From positions 1 through 17,819 of the forward strand of contig JBDRUT010000031.1 in assembly GCA_039801465.1 (NCBI GenBank): 17,819 nucleotides of DNA, read 5' to 3'. The notes beneath the pieces are model-generated. The model ran no database searches and had not been told where the DNA came from. It saw nothing but the letters and a program-made list of their open reading frames with translations. This stretch comes from JAOABV01 sp039801465. GTDB lineage: Bacteria; Hydrothermota; Tepidihabitantia; Tepidihabitantales; CAIPLT01. Shown in pieces: positions 7,573 through 14,510 of the stretch; position 1 is the first letter of the stretch, and every line of letters starts with the position of its first letter. Made by a program: the position numbers and the translations under genes.

Positions 7573-8374
7573 TTTTACCTCCTTTTCTAAGATTTATTTC
7601 TTCTCGGTCTTGGCTCATTGTGTTTTCCAAGACCGAGCGGACGCGCAAAAGCATTTCGACAAATTCTTGCGCGAGCCGATTGCGGGGACGGGCAATATTT
7701 ATTTTAATATCATCAGCAATCCGGGATGGTCGGTCAGCCATAATCACAACCCGTTCTGCTAAATAAACTGCCTCGTCGATATTATGGGTTACAAATAAGA
7801 TAGTTTTTTTGGTCTTTTCCCAAATTGAGAGCAGTTCATCTTGCAAACGATGTCGGGTCCGTTCATCCAACGCGCCAAACGGTTCGTCTAAAAGCAATAA
7901 AGAAGGGTCAAGTGCTAACGCACGAGCAATTGCAACTCGTTGCTGCATTCCGCCAGATAATTCATACGGCCGGTGGTGAGCAAAGTTAGTCAATGACATC
8001 ATCGAGAGTAATTGCATTGCTTTTTCATAACGCTCTTTTTGGGGAATATTTTGCACCTCCAATCCAAATGCAACATTATCAATTACATTACGCCATGGAA
8101 ATAGCGAATATTGTTGAAAAACCAGAGTCGTATCAGAACGAGGTCCATTAACCACTTGATTTCCAATTAAAACTATTCCATCGGTCGGTTTTTCTAATCC
8201 AGCAATAATTCTTAATAATGTAGTTTTACCGCAACCTGTTGCACCAATAATGCAGGTAAAACTATGAGGAGCAATCTCAAGATTAATATTGTCAAGGGCA
8301 ATAAGTGGTTCATTACTATTTGTCTGAAATACCTTTCGTAGATTTTTTATACTGATACCTAAACTGTGGTTCAT
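7526..8374 (-). CDS. ABC importer ATPase, NitT/TauT (SsuB/TauB-like) family
   Basis: A 282-residue ATP-binding subunit. Walker A GATGCGKT (44-51), Q-loop VFQQYSLFPW (85-94), signature LSGGMQQR (139-146), Walker B LLLLDEP (159-165), D-loop GALD (167-170) and H-loop His197 (VTHN) are all intact. The FQQYSLFPWRNV and PFGALDERTRHRLQDELL segments are typical of the nitrate/sulfonate/taurine subfamily, which energises uptake through a two-permease channel. Its ATG overlaps the permease stop by one nucleotide (TAATG). The protein has a basic tail (about 260-282, ending SCCGR) beyond the usual end of such ATPases. This tail overlaps the ribosome binding site and signal-peptide codons of the downstream barrel gene and looks like a run-on past a lost stop. 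Confidence 0.95.
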   Translation of the reverse strand: MNHSLGISIKNLRKVFQTNSNEPLIALDNINLEIAPHSFTCIIGATGCGKTTLLRIIAGLEKPTDGIVLIGNQVVNGPRSDTTLVFQQYSLFPWRNVIDNVAFGLEVQNIPQKERYEKAMQLLSMMSLTNFAHHRPYELSGGMQQRVAIARALALDPSLLLLDEPFGALDERTRHRLQDELLSIWEKTKKTILFVTHNIDEAVYLAERVVIMADRPSRIADDIKINIARPRNRLAQEFVEMLLRVRSVLENTMSQDREEINLRKGGKNEKNIIRNNASCCGR

Positions 8375-9221
8375 TAACGTTCTCGTGCTTGCCAGATTGT
8401 AAATGGTCTTGAGATAATTTGAACTATCCAGGATAAAAGAGCACCAACCAGACCAATTAGTATCATACCCGTGATTAAAACATCCATTTCTGCCAGTTGG
8501 TAGGCAAACATAATCAGATAGCCAATGCCGGAATCAGAACCTGGTAACATTTCGGCAGCAATAATTACCATCCAGGAAACACCCAAGCCAACTCTTAAAC
8601 CAGTAAAAATTTGGGGTAATGCAGCAGGAAAAATTACTTTTCGGAAGATTTGATTAGGCGGTGTTGCAAGCACTAGTGCTGACTCAATATAAATATCCCG
8701 AACTTGTAAGACACCATCAATTGTATTTAGAAGAATCGGAAAAAAGCACCATAAAAGAGAATAAAAAGCATTCCAACTTGAACTGTATCAAAGATTGTAT
8801 GAGAAAAGCGAACACCAAAGACATTAACCACAGTATAAGTCTTAAATATTGCCATAGCAAAAGGAATCCAGGCAATTGGACATAGTGGTCGAAAAAGTTC
8901 AACAAACGGTCCGATAATCCTACGCACAAGATTAATTCGTCCCATTAATAATCCCAGCGGAATTGCAACAATTATTGCTAAAGAAAATCCCATTAGTACG
9001 CGCAGAGCCGAAACACCAATATTGTATAACAAAGAACCAGTTTCTAAAATATTATCTAAAGGATGAGTAAGCCGATTTAAAACTGCTTCTAAGCGGGGTA
9101 TTAAGAATGGGTTATTTAATTTAACTGCGGTAAATTGCCATATCCCAAGAAAGATAATTGGTAATATCACGGACAAAAGAATATTTTTAATCCGATTATG
9201 AAAATCTTGCTTGGAGTTCAC
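8374..9221 (-). CDS. ABC importer permease, NitT/TauT (SsuC/TauC-like) family, with -1 frameshift
   Basis: Two adjacent frames together make one normal permease. The first (9221 to 8727, 164 codons) carries the N-terminal helices (ILLSVILPIIFLGIWQF, SALRVLMGFSLAIIVAIPLGLLMG, IAWIPFAMAIF) and stops after GAFFRFF. The second supplies the EAA-loop region (ALVLATPPNQIFRKVIFPAALPQIFTGLRVGLG) and last helices, ending at 8374. The frames join exactly if one base is re-read at the T6 run (8740-8745): GCT-TTT-TTC then CCG-ATT-CTT-CTA gives ..GAFFPILLNTIDGV. The full product would be 282 residues, normal for the family. A U-UUU-UUC slippery heptamer at this site allows -1 ribosomal frameshifting, but a homopolymer sequencing error or a true mutation is equally possible. 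The start is GTG 9221, with no clear Shine-Dalgarno sequence. Confidence 0.85.
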
Positions 9222-9325
9222 CGTTTAATTTTTGGTTTAGCTCTGCCCGCCAAGTTTTATTGAGTATAAGTTATTTCTGGCCAAGTTTTATTGAGACGGC
9301 TGTAAAAAATTGCTTCGGTAGCACA
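9222..9325 (-). repeat. 16-bp direct repeat in the gap between binding-protein and permease genes
   Basis: GCCAAGTTTTATTGAG occurs at 9249-9264 and again at 9280-9295 (31-nt period, both copies exact) within the 104-nt gap between these two genes. It could be a small tandem duplication, a remnant of coding sequence, or an RNA or protein recognition site. No terminator is evident in the gap. Confidence 0.6.
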
Positions 9326-10450
9326 TTATTTAATCCGTTTTTGTGCATTCGCTAATGCTGTGTTGAGTAAAGAGAAATCATATAGCAACGATTCAAATTC
9401 AGTCCTTGATTTACCTTTGAGTTTATCAGTAAATTTATCCATTGAATTCATCTCTTCGCTCCATCGCCACATGCCGTCTAAGAAAGCTTGGTTTGGTTCC
9501 ATTGAATATAAAGAAGTTGCCATTGAAATCTTTTCAACTTCTGGAGAAATTCCGATCCATTGGGCAACATACTCAGCCGCTTTTTCTGGATAATTATTGA
9601 TATAGTGAGTTGCGACTGCCATTAATTCAAGAAATTTTTTTATGTCATTTGGTTGGTTTTTGATTGCTGTTTCGTTGGCTGCAATACAACAACAAGGATG
9701 GTCTTTGAAAACACCAGGCGGTAGGTTATTAAGTTCAGTTACGCATTTACCGATACCCTTACTTTCCGCAATCGCACACCACGGATTATTAGAAACATAA
9801 CCGTCTATCTGGTCAGTTTGTAAACCTGCATTAAGATTTTCTTCTGCTTTCATATTAATGAGAAATATTTTGGCTTTAGTGTCAGCTTTATCCGAAGTAT
9901 AAGTAATACCCTCAGCTTGTAGAGCACGTTGAAAGATAATTAGCGCAACTGCAACTGGGTCTTTATATCCAATGCGAACTTGTTTTTTGGACGTCTTCAC
10001 CCAATTGACAAATTCCTCCCATGAATTAATGTTTAGTTTTGGCTTTACAACAAGCATATCGCCTTTAGCATGAAGTGGCGCAATAATTTTCATTGGCGAA
10101 CCTTTATCAATAAAAAATGCTACTGCGGCAACACCACCAAAACCAACATCAAAATTACCTTGACTCATCATTGTCGGCATCTGAGCACCGCCGCCGGCTT
10201 TGTAAAGTTCAACTTCTACAACTTTTTTGTTACCGTCATAGAGTTCATAGAGTTCTTTGGACCGAACTTCTTTCAGCCAGATACCGTATTTAGATTTAAA
10301 CTCTTCACGTGCCATTGCGGCAACATATAAAGCAGAGTGATGGTCATGACCAACATGACCAACTTTAAGCACACCAACTTTTTTAGAGCAAGTTATTGTG
10401 CTAAATAATATTATTGATATAACAACTAATTTAAATATTTTAGAGTTCAC
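9326..10450 (-). CDS. ABC importer substrate-binding lipoprotein, NitT/TauT-like family
   Basis: A 374-residue periplasmic binding protein of the nitrate/sulfonate/taurine type. GTG 10450 is chosen because AAAGGAG lies 5 nt upstream; a longer frame from ATG 10465 would translate through that site. Residues 1-21 form a signal peptide ending in STITC, with Cys21 probably lipidated although the -1 Thr is unusual. The core shows GHVGHDHHSALYVAA (31-45), KAGGGAQMPTMMSQGNFDVGFGGVAA (84-109), IIAPLHAKGDMLVV (122-135) and IDGYVSNNPWCAIAE (215-229), as in NMT1/THI5-like proteins. Four His near the ligand side (32, 35, 37, 38) and a Cys253-255 triplet (HPCCC) are noteworthy. It delivers an unidentified ligand to the permease/ATPase encoded downstream. 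Confidence 0.9.
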   Translation of the reverse strand: MNSKIFKLVVISIILFSTITCSKKVGVLKVGHVGHDHHSALYVAAMAREEFKSKYGIWLKEVRSKELYELYDGNKKVVEVELYKAGGGAQMPTMMSQGNFDVGFGGVAAVAFFIDKGSPMKIIAPLHAKGDMLVVKPKLNINSWEEFVNWVKTSKKQVRIGYKDPVAVALIIFQRALQAEGITYTSDKADTKAKIFLINMKAEENLNAGLQTDQIDGYVSNNPWCAIAESKGIGKCVTELNNLPPGVFKDHPCCCIAANETAIKNQPNDIKKFLELMAVATHYINNYPEKAAEYVAQWIGISPEVEKISMATSLYSMEPNQAFLDGMWRWSEEMNSMDKFTDKLKGKSRTEFESLLYDFSLLNTALANAQKRIK

Positions 10451-10462
10451 ACAATCTCCTTT
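10451..10462 (-). promoter_or_regulatory. Ribosome binding site that sets the GTG start at 10450
   Basis: AAAGGAG (10456-10462 on the minus strand) with a 5-nt spacer to GTG 10448-10450. The spacing is identical to that at 6542-6548. It rules out the ATG at 10465 as the main start. Confidence 0.75.
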
Positions 10463-10494
10463 CAAATCTTGATTGTTTTATAGTTCATATTTTT

Positions 10495-10523
10495 ATTATA
10501 TTTTTACAGTTTATATTTCTCAT
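10495..10523 (-). promoter_or_regulatory. Candidate promoter for the ABC transporter operon
   Basis: On the minus strand there is a perfect -10 TATAAT (10495-10500), with ATGAGA (10518-10523) as a 4/6 match to -35 at 17-bp spacing. It lies about 45 nt before the GTG start of the binding protein, inside the 165-nt gap that follows the ferredoxin:thioredoxin reductase gene. Confidence 0.4.
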
Positions 10524-10615
10524 ATTAGGGATATGATAAGGAAACAATACAATAAATGGTTATTTATCGCATTTCTATATTAAGTCGTAGATATCGAGAC
10601 AAGTTCGTTTAATAT

Positions 10616-10912
10616 TCACGACGGTTTATAAAAGAGTCGACAATAGCAATGTCCATCTCTGGCAACTTCTTCATCCAATTGGGGACAGGGACACAAGGTG
10701 TCTTTTATCGTATCCAGCGGATGGCTTTGTTTACAGGGACAATAGTATTTTCCAAATTGCAGAAAATTCATTGTCATCAAACCAATTACTTTTTCAACTC
10801 TTGATGTATCGGGGTTAAGGATATAATTCTTGGCTTCAGCAATTTTTTTTATTCGTTCCAAGTTGGTATTATACTCTTTGGTGCCAATAACTTTATCCCA
10901 AGTGTTTGTCAT
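10616..10912 (-). CDS. Ferredoxin:thioredoxin reductase catalytic (beta) subunit
   Basis: A 98-residue protein with the FTR signature CPC-X13-CPC-X12-CYC: Cys58/60, Cys74/76 and Cys89/91. By homology with the plant-type enzyme, Cys58, 74, 76 and 89 should bind the [4Fe-4S] cluster, and Cys60 and Cys91 should form the redox-active disulfide that is reduced in two one-electron steps. The X13/X12 spacing is that of bacterial and archaeal members, not of chloroplast FTR (X16/X8). No variable (alpha) subunit gene is beside it, as is usual for anaerobic prokaryotes, where the catalytic protein works alone or with rubredoxin-like partners. ATG 10912 follows AGGAG. It lies 19 nt after the desulforedoxin-like gene, so the two are one operon. 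It acts in the cytosol, transferring ferredoxin electrons to a thioredoxin-like protein. Confidence 0.93.
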   Translation of the reverse strand: MTNTWDKVIGTKEYNTNLERIKKIAEAKNYILNPDTSRVEKVIGLMTMNFLQFGKYYCPCKQSHPLDTIKDTLCPCPQLDEEVARDGHCYCRLFYKPS

Positions 10913-10931
10913 AACAACTCCTGTCTAATAA

Positions 10932-11099
10932 TTATTTTGAACAACAGCAAGTATTTTGTTCATTCTCTGATTTTTTAACCTTCATAGGATTTCCGCAGCA
11001 GATTATCTCGCATGGTTCACAGCCACAACTTTTCGTTACAACTAGTTCGACACCACATTTATCACAATACAGAATATCGCCTTGCTTTACTGGTTTCAT
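10932..11099 (-). CDS. Small desulforedoxin/rubredoxin-like Cys-rich protein (55 aa)
   Basis: A 55-codon gene between a near-perfect Shine-Dalgarno (AGGAGGTGAT, 11100-11114 region) and the FTR gene. The product starts MKPVKQGDILYCDKCGVEL and contains CDKCG (Cys12, Cys15), a central SCGCEPC (Cys25, 27, 30) and ICCGNPMK (Cys34, Cys35), and ends TCCCSK. CxxCG followed by a CCG-x-PM loop is the layout of the desulforedoxin/desulfoferrodoxin N-terminal iron-binding domain (a rubredoxin-like Fe-Cys4 knuckle). The extra CGCEPC and the terminal CCC are unusual and could bind another metal. It could pass electrons to or from the FTR encoded 19 nt downstream, which is an inference from adjacency. No superoxide-reductase domain is attached. 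Confidence 0.85.
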   Translation of the reverse strand: MKPVKQGDILYCDKCGVELVVTKSCGCEPCEIICCGNPMKVKKSENEQNTCCCSK

Positions 11100-11164
11100 A
11101 GATATCACCTCCTAAAAACAAAATTACTCAAACTAATTAAAAAAGTCTTTATTTTATTTAATGT

Positions 11165-11193
11165 ATTGTATTGCGGGAAAAATATTATCTCAA
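11165..11193 (-). promoter_or_regulatory. Candidate promoter of the desulforedoxin-like/FTR operon
   Basis: On the minus strand TTGAGA (11188-11193) and TACAAT (11165-11170) are separated by 17 bp, 5/6 matches each to the -35 and -10 consensus. It lies 66 nt upstream of ATG 11099. Confidence 0.5.
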
Positions 11194-11225
11194 GATTTTT
11201 AAGAATGGAGTAATTGTTAAATCGT

Positions 11226-11243
11226 AAAACCCGACCGGGTTTT
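11226..11243 (-). terminator. Short hairpin, probable terminator (bidirectional sequence)
   Basis: AAAACCC/GGGTTTT inverted repeat with GACC loop, with a short T tract on either strand. It separates the beta-propeller gene (ends 11433) from the promoter of the desulforedoxin-like gene. It is about 190 nt beyond the stop, so an intervening untranslated tail would be transcribed. Confidence 0.5.
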
Positions 11244-11432
11244 TGAATTATTGAAGTCACCACTTGACTCCTTTAAACAATCTTCTGTTAGTACGCATCG
11301 AGATATAATAAATCAAACTGATGGAACTGTCAAGATTTAGAATTGATAATTCTGCGAAAGTCAATTTTTGATAAGGATATCACTAAATTTTTGCTGTTTT
11401 TATTTATCTTCAATGTTTACCAGACACTCAAA

Positions 11433-13202
11433 TTAATTATTATTTATCTTAATAATTTTAAATCTGGAGTTTATTTTTCTGCCCGAAACATTGATATAAT
11501 AGATACCAGTTGGAAGGTTTGTATTGATTACAATATTCTGACTTCCTTTATTTATCCGTCTGCTTGTAGAATGAACATTTTTGCCGTCAACAGAATAAAT
11601 TTTGATTATTGCTTCATCTGGTTCATCAGCGACAATCGGAATTTTTAGATAATTATTTTGTATCAAATAAGTGATGTTTGTATTATGTGTCTTAGTTTGA
11701 TTATCTATAATGTCAGATGGACCACCGATAATCGTAAATGGTCCACTAACAACAAAACTTGAATCTGATGACGTAGATACTTTTAGTCGTAAATAACAAT
11801 TGTCAGAAGTGACATTAGTAACTCGCCATTGTTTTATGCCATTATTTGGTAAAGCGTTAAAGAGTGTTATCCAAGGTCCATTTGGTCCTTGGGATGAAAA
11901 TTGAATTGAGACATAAGATGTTTCATTATTTGGCACCGCGCTAATCCATTTGATAAAGTTCACTGAACGGGCATAGAATTTTTCATTACCTTTAGGATAA
12001 ACTGGTAAAATATTTAAACTCGTTGGCTGTGAAGTCTCTTTGAAAAAACGGAGCACATTGTGGTCAGAAGGCCAACTTCCTTCAGTTACTACCATTGCAA
12101 TATCAGCATAACCGTTATGGTCGCAATCGGCACGACAAGTCAATGCTTGGCCTGTGCCAGGTGAAGGTGTGTTGAATTGAACTGCCGAAGTCCACTGGCC
12201 TTGCCCATTCCCTGTCCAGATTTTTACTACTCCATTACCTTGGGCAATAACATCAACATTACCATCACTATCCATATCCCAAAGATTAATTCTTTGAAAA
12301 TTTCCGGATGATGGAAGATTTCCAGAAAAGTTACGCCATGTATCACCACTCTCATCAAATACATAAACAAATATACCACCGCTGGAAGTAATAAAGCCGA
12401 TGTCGCTACCACCATCATTGTCAACATCAGCAACTCCAATACTGCGATAAGCAACTGAACCTGGTGAAGGTAGATTATAATGGGCAGATGTAAAATTACC
12501 TGTGCCATCGCCAAAATAGACACTGGAATATTGGTGAGTGGCAGCAAAATCTGCTTTGCCATCTTTATTAAAATCGCCAAAATAGAACTCCATATTAGAA
12601 TTACCACCAATAAAACCAAAACTGCGATGCCAAGTGCCGTTCATCATATTTTGATAGATATGAATCCCGTCATCTGCTCCAAACGAGACTGAGCCAATAT
12701 CTAAATCGCCGTCATTATCAATATCAGCAAAATCAGTACCGAACATACCCCAATCTTGGCCATGCATTCCTAAAGAATCATCCCAGGGTATCCAGTTCAT
12801 ACCTGTGCCATCTCCTAAAGCAACTTCCATTAATTGATTGCCGAAATCCGTGCTGGAATAATTGTGATGCATACCATAGCCGACATCTAAGAAACCGTCA
12901 TTATTCACATCAGCAACAGCAATGCCACCGTAACCAAAATCACCATTCATATAATTAGTCCATATGCCTTGCCCATTACCAAACCAAACCATAACTCCAT
13001 GCTCAGTCGCATTAACATAAGGTGAGCCGTGGTCACCAATTGAAAGAATATCTGGATTACCGTCATTGTTAATATCAGCAAATTCCAATTCCGTCCGACC
13101 GCCTTCCCAATTCGGCGGTGTTAAACCAGTGGATGATTCAATATATTGTAAAGAAAAACTAATTGAGAAGATAAGTAATAAGAATACTAATTTCTTTGCC
13201 AT
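11433..13202 (-). CDS. Secreted seven-repeat FG-GAP/VCBS beta-propeller protein with T9SS-type tail
   Basis: A 589-residue protein with a signal peptide (MAKKLVFLLLIFSISFS). Seven calcium-binding-type D-x-[DN]-x-[DN]-G-x-x-D motifs, beginning at about residues 43, 98, 160, 210, 259, 309 and 359, are spaced 49-62 apart, as expected for a seven-bladed integrin-like propeller. The last (DCDHNGYAD) has Asn for the third Asp. Residues about 395-495 form an Ig-like domain (YPKGNEKFYARSVNFIKW, WITLFNALPNNG..QWRVTN). Residues about 500-589 are a T9SS-type tail (IKIYSVDGKNVHS, LPTGIYYINVSG), slightly divergent with a terminal INNN. It is probably a surface adhesin or recognition protein. ATG 13202 is preceded by GGGAG. 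It follows selD by 29 nt and may be in the same transcript, although no functional link is obvious. Confidence 0.92.
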   Translation of the reverse strand: MAKKLVFLLLIFSISFSLQYIESSTGLTPPNWEGGRTELEFADINNDGNPDILSIGDHGSPYVNATEHGVMVWFGNGQGIWTNYMNGDFGYGGIAVADVNNDGFLDVGYGMHHNYSSTDFGNQLMEVALGDGTGMNWIPWDDSLGMHGQDWGMFGTDFADIDNDGDLDIGSVSFGADDGIHIYQNMMNGTWHRSFGFIGGNSNMEFYFGDFNKDGKADFAATHQYSSVYFGDGTGNFTSAHYNLPSPGSVAYRSIGVADVDNDGGSDIGFITSSGGIFVYVFDESGDTWRNFSGNLPSSGNFQRINLWDMDSDGNVDVIAQGNGVVKIWTGNGQGQWTSAVQFNTPSPGTGQALTCRADCDHNGYADIAMVVTEGSWPSDHNVLRFFKETSQPTSLNILPVYPKGNEKFYARSVNFIKWISAVPNNETSYVSIQFSSQGPNGPWITLFNALPNNGIKQWRVTNVTSDNCYLRLKVSTSSDSSFVVSGPFTIIGGPSDIIDNQTKTHNTNITYLIQNNYLKIPIVADEPDEAIIKIYSVDGKNVHSTSRRINKGSQNIVINTNLPTGIYYINVSGRKINSRFKIIKINNN

Positions 13203-13231
13203 AACTTCTCCCTGCCAAGAGCAGTGTTAAA

Positions 13232-14287
13232 TTATGGTATAATTTTTATTTTACCTAAATTATTTTTTGTTACTCTACCAATTACAGAAAAATTACCTTG
13301 ATATTTCTGTTTAAATTCATTCAGTCTATCTTTGGACATCGCAATTGCTAAACCGCCGGATGTTTCAGAACCAAAAATAAGTGTTACAAGTGTCTCATCA
13401 ACATCCTGTTTAATTACATTTGAGCCAAACGAAGTCCAGTTCATTCCGATACCAGGTTCAACAATACCTGACTTTAGGATTTCGACTGCGCCTTTAAGAA
13501 TTGGAACTTTGGATAGAGATATTTCAATGCCGACTTTACTTGCTTGTGCCATTTCCACTAAATGTCCGACCAGACCATAACCAGTAATATCTGTTGCCGA
13601 ATGTGCGATTTCCCGCATTGCTAAAGAAGCATTTTTATTTAATGTCGTCATTGAATTAATAGCATCAGTTAAAAACTCGTCCACTTGTTTTCCAAGAAGT
13701 TGTGCTTGAACAATTGTTCCAATGCCAATCGGTTTGGTGAGAATAATAATATCGTCCACTTGGGCATTCGCATTAGTAATGATTTTATTAGGATTTATAT
13801 AGCCAATGACTGAAAGCCCATATTTAATTTCATCGGAAACAAAAGTATGACCACCGCAAATTGTGACGCCAGCTTCTTTTGCTTTATCTTGTGCACCGTG
13901 AAGCATACTGCCGAGCAAAGCTGGGTCGCCTTTACCCGGGAATCCAACAACATTTAATGCTAAGCGTGGTTCGCCACCCATTGCATAGACATCAGAGATA
14001 CTGTTCGCCGCAGCAATCATACCAAAAGTATATGGGTCATCAACGATTGGTGCGAACACATCAACTGTATAGACCAATGCCAAATCATCAGTCAGTTTAT
14101 ACACACCGGCATCGTCTGCGGTATTTAAACCGACTAATAGATTCGGGTCTTTGATTTCTGGTAAAAATGCTAATGCCTGAGCCAACTGGCTGGCGGAAAG
14201 TTTAGAAGCTCAACCAGCACATTTGACAAAAGACAATAGCCCTTTACCTGACCTATACGACTCTCGGCTTTGATTTACATTATTCAT
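13232..14287 (-). CDS. selD: Selenophosphate synthetase SelD, selenocysteine-containing (UGA at 14210-14212)
   Basis: SelD makes selenophosphate from selenide and ATP, the Se donor for Sec-tRNA and selenouridine. Conventional ORF finding starts it at TTG 14185 and loses the active site. The same frame continues upstream through one in-frame TGA to ATG 14287: residues 22-31 read K-C-A-G-U-A-S-K-L-S, with U26 at the position of E. coli Cys17 and K29 at catalytic Lys20. The total is then 351 residues, the usual length. Other family segments are DPNLLVGLNTADDAGVY, YTVDVFAPIVDDPYTFG, AAANSISDVYAMGG, ICGGHTF, TDITGYGLVGHL and GSETSGGL. TGA is a plain stop in neighbouring genes, so Sec is the best reading. 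Start choice: ATG 14287 has a weak ribosome site; TTG 14236, preceded by AAAGGG, would be a shorter alternative. The frame stays open to a stop at 14372 without any other start codon. Confidence 0.93.
14175..14194 (-). promoter_or_regulatory. Candidate bacterial SECIS hairpin in selD
   Basis: Downstream of UGA (14210-14212) there is a 15-nt spacer, then GCC-AGCC (14194-14188), loop AGTT (14187-14184), GGCT (14183-14180), a CA bulge, and GGC (14177-14175). This is a 7-bp stem with a 2-nt bulge and a G in the second loop position, 23 nt after the UGA. Spacing and loop G agree with the general bacterial SECIS model bound by SelB. The hairpin is short, so it is suggestive, not proof. Confidence 0.6.
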
Positions 14288-14381
14288 ATAAATTATTCCA
14301 ACTGCATCTTGCTTATTAGTTGGTAGTTTTATATACCAGCATTCTATTTGCTCATGACAGTTACTATTATCCTATCTTTTA

Positions 14382-14409
14382 ATTATACTTTAATTCAGAA
14401 AATATTCAA
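14382..14409 (-). promoter_or_regulatory. Candidate promoter of selD
   Basis: Minus-strand TATAAT (14382-14387, perfect -10) with TTGAAT (14404-14409) 16 bp upstream. Transcription would begin near 14375, leaving a leader of about 90 nt before ATG 14287. Confidence 0.45.
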
Positions 14410-14440
14410 TACTAAACTATTTATTTAACGACAGAATATC

Positions 14441-14478
14441 TTGACTTTTATTAAATTATGTTGATAATGTATTATAAT
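14441..14478 (+). promoter_or_regulatory. Candidate promoter of the 14590 gene, with two possible -10 boxes
   Basis: TTGACT (14441-14446) is followed after 16 bp by GATAAT (14463-14468), and a consensus TATAAT lies at 14473-14478. It is divergent from the selD promoter. The same layout (TTGAC, a -10-like box at 16-17 bp, then ATTATAATGG) recurs at 15360-15396. Confidence 0.45.
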
Positions 14479-14510
14479 GGTCTATAAAAGTTTTGTTTCT
14501 GAAAGGAAAA

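Larger units (their letters stand above)
11100..11432. other. Intergenic region between redox pair and beta-propeller gene
   Basis: 333 nt. It contains the Shine-Dalgarno and candidate promoter of the desulforedoxin-like gene (11100-11193) and the hairpin at 11226-11243. The rest (about 11245-11432) is AT-rich and shows no gene; a plus frame across it is only the antisense of the propeller gene's end. Confidence 0.6.

Noticed and set aside
10451..10465. N-terminal extension of the binding protein to ATG 10465
   Set aside because: The AAAGGAG serving GTG 10450 lies inside this extension.
10616..10618. UGA at the end of the FTR gene as possible selenocysteine
   Set aside because: All six FTR cysteines are already present upstream, and the sequence beyond the UGA has no family similarity.
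12227..12619. 130-codon hydrophobic frame inside the FG-GAP gene
   Set aside because: Same-strand shadow of the Asp-rich repeats in another frame. The FG-GAP frame has a signal peptide, ribosome site and seven regular motifs.
14083..14185. SelD as a short form starting at TTG 14185
   Set aside because: It would lack the catalytic Cys/Sec and Lys and has no ribosome site. The upstream frame continues with strong family similarity through the UGA.
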